The translations under genes and the position numbers were made by a program. Under the pieces are notes generated by a model. The model did no database searches, had not been told where the DNA came from, and saw only the letters and a list, made by a program, of their open reading frames with translations. From Acetomicrobium sp. UBA3949 (GTDB lineage: Bacteria > Synergistota > Synergistia > Synergistales > Acetomicrobiaceae), in contig DGDP01000135.1 in the NCBI GenBank assembly GCA_002385485.1, positions 1-8,264 of the forward strand: a stretch of DNA of 8,264 nt, given 5' to 3'. Below, in pieces: positions 6,137-8,264 of this stretch (positions within the stretch are counted from its first letter, which is position 1; each line of letters starts with the position of its first letter).

Positions 6137-7117
6137 TTGACTAAAGGCTTTTCAATATCATCGGTAGGAAAGGTTCCTCCTCATTTACTGCAACCCCTTT
6201 TGAAAGGTCTGCGGGGATTACATAGAGATGAGGTGCTGGTAGGGCCTCAAATTGGCGAGGACGCGGCGGTCGTAGGGTGGCCTGCCGGCGCTTTTTTGAT
6301 GGCCACCTCCGATCCAATCGTCGGTGCCGTGAGGGGGGCTGGCAATCTGCTGGTGAACGTAAATGCCAACGATATAGCCTCCAAGGGCGGTGATCCGGCC
6401 TATATGTTGGTTGTCTTAATTTTGCCCAATACCATGACTTTAGGTGATGCAACTTCCCTTATGAAAGAAGTGAACGAAGAGGCAAAAAAAATTGGAGTTG
6501 CCGTTATAGGCGGACATACGGAGTTTTCCGATCGTTACGAATATCCCATTATGGTCGGCACCATGCTTGGTATAGGCTATAGGGTCTTGAGAGCAAGCTC
6601 GATAAGACCGGGAGATGTCCTGCTTTTAACAAAGCACGTCGGCTTGGAGGGAATGACGATCCTCGCCAACGACAGGGAGGATTTGCTTGCCGACCTCCTT
6701 TCTCCGTCCGAGATTGAAGAAGTGAAGGGATGGGCTTCAATGCTGTCGGTCCTTCCTGAGGCGAGGTTGTTGAGGGATCTTGCGGCTTTTATGCACGATC
6801 CTACCGAGGGAGGAGTCATGGGAGGAATTTCGGAAATAGTTTCGTTGACCTCCCTCAAGGTGAAGTTGAATACGGATGCCTTCCCGCTGCATCCTATTAC
6901 GAAAAAGGTATCCGTTGCCTTGGGTTTTGACCCCCTCTATTTGATTTCCTCGGGTGTGCTTTTGGCCGTCCTTTCGCCCGATAAAGTCGATATAGCAGAG
7001 GAGCGCTTGAGGAAGGCCGGAATTTGTTGCTCTGTAGTGGGATCTTTTGAGTGCGAGGGCTTGAGTGCCGATGATTTTATGGCGAAGGAAGAGCTCTGGC
7101 GAATGTTAAGTCTTTGA
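6137..7117 (+). CDS. AIR-synthase/HypE-like ATP-binding protein without C-terminal Cys
   Basis: A 326-residue member of the PurM/ThiL/SelD/HypE superfamily, whose members bind ATP at a dimer interface and activate an oxygen or related group by phosphorylation. Visible are the N-terminal metal/nucleotide loop IGEDAAVV (39-46), NVNANDIASKGGDP (74-87), GGHTEF (125-130), the PurM C-domain motif DPTEGGVMGGISE (221-233) and FDPLYLISSG (264-273). It is closest in layout to HypE, but true HypE ends in a PRxC-type tail whose cysteine carries the carbamoyl/cyano group; this one ends ELWRMLSL and no hyp genes are near. It is therefore unlikely to mature hydrogenases in the HypE way. TTG start: GGAGGTGAG (6122-6130) stands just upstream, with GGAGG ten bases before the TTG, and there is no better in-frame start. 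It begins 20 bases after queH, so it is probably in the same operon. Substrate unknown. Confidence 0.85.
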   Translation: MTKGFSISSVGKVPPHLLQPLLKGLRGLHRDEVLVGPQIGEDAAVVGWPAGAFLMATSDPIVGAVRGAGNLLVNVNANDIASKGGDPAYMLVVLILPNTMTLGDATSLMKEVNEEAKKIGVAVIGGHTEFSDRYEYPIMVGTMLGIGYRVLRASSIRPGDVLLLTKHVGLEGMTILANDREDLLADLLSPSEIEEVKGWASMLSVLPEARLLRDLAAFMHDPTEGGVMGGISEIVSLTSLKVKLNTDAFPLHPITKKVSVALGFDPLYLISSGVLLAVLSPDKVDIAEERLRKAGICCSVVGSFECEGLSADDFMAKEELWRMLSL

Positions 7118-7176
7118 ATAGATACAAAGAGATTTGCCGGAATAATTACCCGATGGCTTTAGTGTCTCCGTTAGTT

Positions 7177-7218
7177 TATAATATTTACAAGCTTCATTTT
7201 TATATAAGGGGGGAAAAT
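7177..7218 (+). promoter_or_regulatory. Possible promoter and leader of rubredoxin
   Basis: A perfect TATAAT (7177-7182) lies in the 102-base gap between the HypE-like gene and rubredoxin, 37 bases before the ATG. No good -35 is seen 16-18 bases upstream (TGGCTT, two of six). It is plausible because the gap is the first long one since the transketolase promoter, although I see no terminator ahead of it. Confidence 0.42.
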
Positions 7219-7219
7219 C

Positions 7220-7378
7220 ATGAAATACGTTTGTACGGTTTGCGGTTACGTTTACGACCCGGCCCAGGGAGATCCGGATTCGGGAATTTCTCCTGGTACT
7301 GCTTTTGACGATTTGCCCGATGATTGGGTGTGTCCCGTCTGCGGAGTCGGAAAGGATATGTTCGAACCGGCGGAATAA
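7220..7378 (+). CDS. Rubredoxin
   Basis: A 52-residue single-iron electron carrier of anaerobes, typically handing electrons to superoxide reductase, rubrerythrin or flavodiiron proteins in oxygen defence. The two iron-binding knuckles are complete: C5-x-x-C8-G-Y near the start and C38-P-x-C41-G near the end. The spacing, the YVYDPAQGDPD.GI.PGT.F core and the DLPDDWVCPVCG block match classical rubredoxins, and the length is the family norm (about 52-54). ATG is preceded by GGGGGG (7208-7213) at six bases. No electron-transfer partner gene is in the window, so its client is unknown. It probably has its own promoter just upstream, though read-through from the gene before it is possible. No intrinsic terminator is visible between it and the T-box promoter. 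Confidence 0.97.
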   Translation: MKYVCTVCGYVYDPAQGDPDSGISPGTAFDDLPDDWVCPVCGVGKDMFEPAE

Positions 7379-7381
7379 AAA

Positions 7382-7399
7382 CGAATGCGATGCGAATGC
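7382..7399 (+). repeat. Direct repeat CGAATGC x2 after rubredoxin
   Basis: CGAATGC occurs at 7382-7388 and 7393-7399, 11 bases apart, or one helical turn. GCGAAT (7392-7397) is also complementary to ATTCGC (7425-7430), which directly abuts the -35 of the next promoter. This may be an operator or a weak hairpin; it may equally be chance in a short gap. Confidence 0.25.
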
Positions 7400-7430
7400 T
7401 GTTTATTCTGTCAATTTGAAAAATATTCGC

Positions 7431-7459
7431 TTGACATATCGGGAAAAAGGTATTATAAA
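7431..7459 (+). promoter_or_regulatory. Promoter of the T-box leader and thrC
   Basis: A perfect -35 TTGACA (7431-7436) and -10 TATAAA (7454-7459) are 17 bases apart, the best sigma-70-type promoter in the window. Transcription would start near 7466, about 25 bases before the base of T-box stem I. Confidence 0.82.
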
Positions 7460-7674
7460 AACCAACAATAACTATATCGAAGATCTTTGCGATGAAGGGG
7501 AAGAGTAGTCCGTTTCGACGAACTCCAGAGAGGAAGTTCATAGGTGAAAGGCTTCCGTTCGTGGGCGGGCGAAGACCACCTCTGAGCGGTCATCGAAGCC
7601 GATGGTCATCGGATAAGGTGGCGGGGTCCGCCCCTTAAAGCGGAAAGAGATCCGAAAGGTGTCTTTCGGAAATT

Positions 7675-7708
7675 GGAGTGGAACCGCGAGAGCCCTCCTC
7701 TCGCCTCC
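7675..7708 (+). promoter_or_regulatory. T-box antiterminator
   Basis: GGAG (7675-7678) pairs with CTCC (7705-7708), and GCGAGAG (7686-7692) pairs with CTCTCGC (7698-7704). Between them, on the 5' side only, is the seven-base bulge TGGAACC (7679-7685) that receives the tRNA acceptor end. This is the canonical antiterminator shape. It uses the same bases (7698-7708) as the terminator's left arm, so the two folds exclude each other. Confidence 0.88.
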
Positions 7709-7740
7709 AAGCGGAGGCTTGAGGGGGGTTTGATAATTTT
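7693..7740 (+). terminator. T-box regulated terminator
   Basis: CCCTCCTCTCGCCTCC (7693-7708) pairs with GGAGGCTTGAGGGGGG (7713-7728): 14 of 16 positions, including one G-T pair, with a two-base internal mismatch and an AAGC loop. TTTGATAATTTT follows. It forms by default and is displaced by the overlapping antiterminator when uncharged tRNA binds. Confidence 0.87.
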
Positions 7741-7761
7741 ACGGGAGGATGGAGAGTCCAC

Positions 7762-8264
7762 ATGGTTTGCTTATTGAAAAGATATGCCGAGTTTTTTCCC
7801 CTTACCCCAAATACGCCCCTTCTATCCATAGGAGAGGGAGATACGCCCCTGGTCGAGCTTTGTAATTTGGAAGCGAAACTAGAAATAGAGCTTTACGCTA
7901 AATTTGAAGGATTAAATCCCACGGGCTCTTTCAAGGATCGAGGCATGGTGTTGGCCGTTTCCAAGGCGGTCGAAGAGGGCTCATCGGGCATCATATGTGC
8001 TTCGACGGGCAATACCTCGGCGTCGGCAGCGGCATATGCGGCCAAGGCAGGGATAAAATGCCATGTGATCCTTCCTTCCGGCAAGGTGGCAAAAGGTAAG
8101 CTCGCTCAGGCGTTGATATATGGTGCCAACGTTTTGGCCCTGCGGGGAAATTTCGACGTAGCCCTCGAGATGGTCCGCAAGATTGCCGATAATTTGGGCT
8201 TAAAGATCGTCAACTCCGTAAATCCCTACAGATTGTGGGGACAAAGAAGCGGCGCCTGGGAAGT
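7762..8264 (+). CDS. thrC: Threonine synthase, N-terminal part (cut by window end)
   Basis: Converts O-phospho-L-homoserine to L-threonine with PLP, the last step of threonine synthesis. The 167 complete codons visible belong to a fold-type II PLP enzyme. GEGDTPLVEL (24-33) leads to the PLP lysine K58 in FEGLNPTGSFKDRGM, and STGNTSASAAAYAAKAG (about 81-97) is the phosphate/PLP-binding loop; later come the VILPSGKVAKGKLAQ and NSVNPYRLWGQ blocks. The short N-terminus before GEG.TPL and the NPTGSFKDRG wording fit the compact threonine synthase class rather than threonine dehydratase or cysteine synthase, and a threonine-type T-box in front agrees. ATG 7762 has GGAG (7751-7754) at seven bases; an earlier ATG at 7749 is out of frame. 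The C-terminal half lies outside the window. Confidence 0.93.
   Translation, partial: MVCLLKRYAEFFPLTPNTPLLSIGEGDTPLVELCNLEAKLEIELYAKFEGLNPTGSFKDRGMVLAVSKAVEEGSSGIICASTGNTSASAAAYAAKAGIKCHVILPSGKVAKGKLAQALIYGANVLALRGNFDVALEMVRKIADNLGLKIVNSVNPYRLWGQRSGAWE

Larger units (their letters stand above)
7491..7740 (+). ncRNA. T-box riboswitch (tRNA-Thr sensing)
   Basis: A transcription-attenuation leader that binds uncharged tRNA and lets thrC be read when threonine is short. Stem I closes with GATGA (7491-7495) and TCATC (7590-7594) and carries AGTAG (7504-7508), CGAAC/GTTCG (7519-7523/7557-7561), AGAGAG (7527-7532), GGAAG/CTTCC (7532-7536/7552-7556) and the GGTGAAAG distal loop (7543-7550). The specifier region reads GAAG-ACC-A-CCTCTGAG; ACC (7575-7577) is a threonine codon followed by the usual purine and fits the downstream gene. 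Further hairpins are CCGATG/CATCGG (7599-7612) and TCCGAAAG/CTTTCGGA (7651-7670). The T-box proper, GGAGTGGAACCGCGAG (7675-7690), is one base off the common GGGTGGNACCGCG form. The bulge TGGA predicts a tRNA with UCCA at its 3' end. Alternative specifier readings GAC (Asp) and CAC (His) are possible but fit the gene less well. Confidence 0.93.

Noticed and set aside
7118..7219. Terminator after the HypE-like gene
   Set aside because: No convincing hairpin with a T-run was found; only a -10-like TATAAT is supported.
7114..7308. 64-codon + strand frame over the rubredoxin start
   Set aside because: It overlaps rubredoxin in another frame and its sequence has no family features; the rubredoxin frame has both CxxC knuckles.
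7305..7508. 67-codon + strand frame across the rubredoxin end and T-box start
   Set aside because: It is out of frame with rubredoxin, crosses its stop, the promoter and the structured leader, and has no ribosome binding site or known motif.

Overview
The window is ordinary-looking, densely packed bacterial chromosome with every supported gene on the + strand. It suggests a strict anaerobe that lives on amino acids: a sodium/alanine symporter, alanine racemase and NAD-dependent alanine dehydrogenase sit together, a rubredoxin follows, and the last gene is under a T-box riboswitch. Strong GGAGG-type ribosome binding sites, TTG starts and sigma-70-like promoters fit a Gram-positive-like or Synergistota-type genome. 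I favour Synergistota (an Acetomicrobium/Anaerobaculum-like amino-acid fermenter) or an anaerobic Firmicute; this is inference from gene content, not proof. There is no sign of a prophage, insertion sequence, CRISPR array, tRNA or rRNA.

Region 1 (1-2707) is an alanine-use cluster: the 3' end of an AGCS sodium:alanine symporter, alr and ald, closed by a near-perfect intrinsic terminator at 2672-2707. Together the three proteins would import alanine, interconvert its D and L forms, and oxidise L-alanine to pyruvate, ammonium and NADH. The junction between symporter and alr holds a 13-bp hairpin and a partly duplicated start region, which makes the alr start ambiguous.

Region 2 (about 2749-7117) is a probable four-gene operon behind an extended -10 promoter: a full-length transketolase, the tRNA m1A58 methyltransferase TrmI, the epoxyqueuosine reductase QueH, and a HypE/AIR-synthase-like ATP-binding protein that lacks the C-terminal cysteine of true HypE. 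Gaps are 27, about 4 and 20 nt. Two neighbouring genes modify tRNA; the role of the fourth gene is unknown.

Region 3 (7118-8264) holds a 52-residue rubredoxin with its own likely promoter, then a second promoter driving a complete threonine-type T-box leader (specifier ACC, antiterminator and terminator both visible). The leader precedes threonine synthase, which is cut off by the window end.

I see no wholly new system. The items most worth a second look are the T-box leader, the cysteine-less HypE-like protein, and the alr translation-start duplication with its hairpin.
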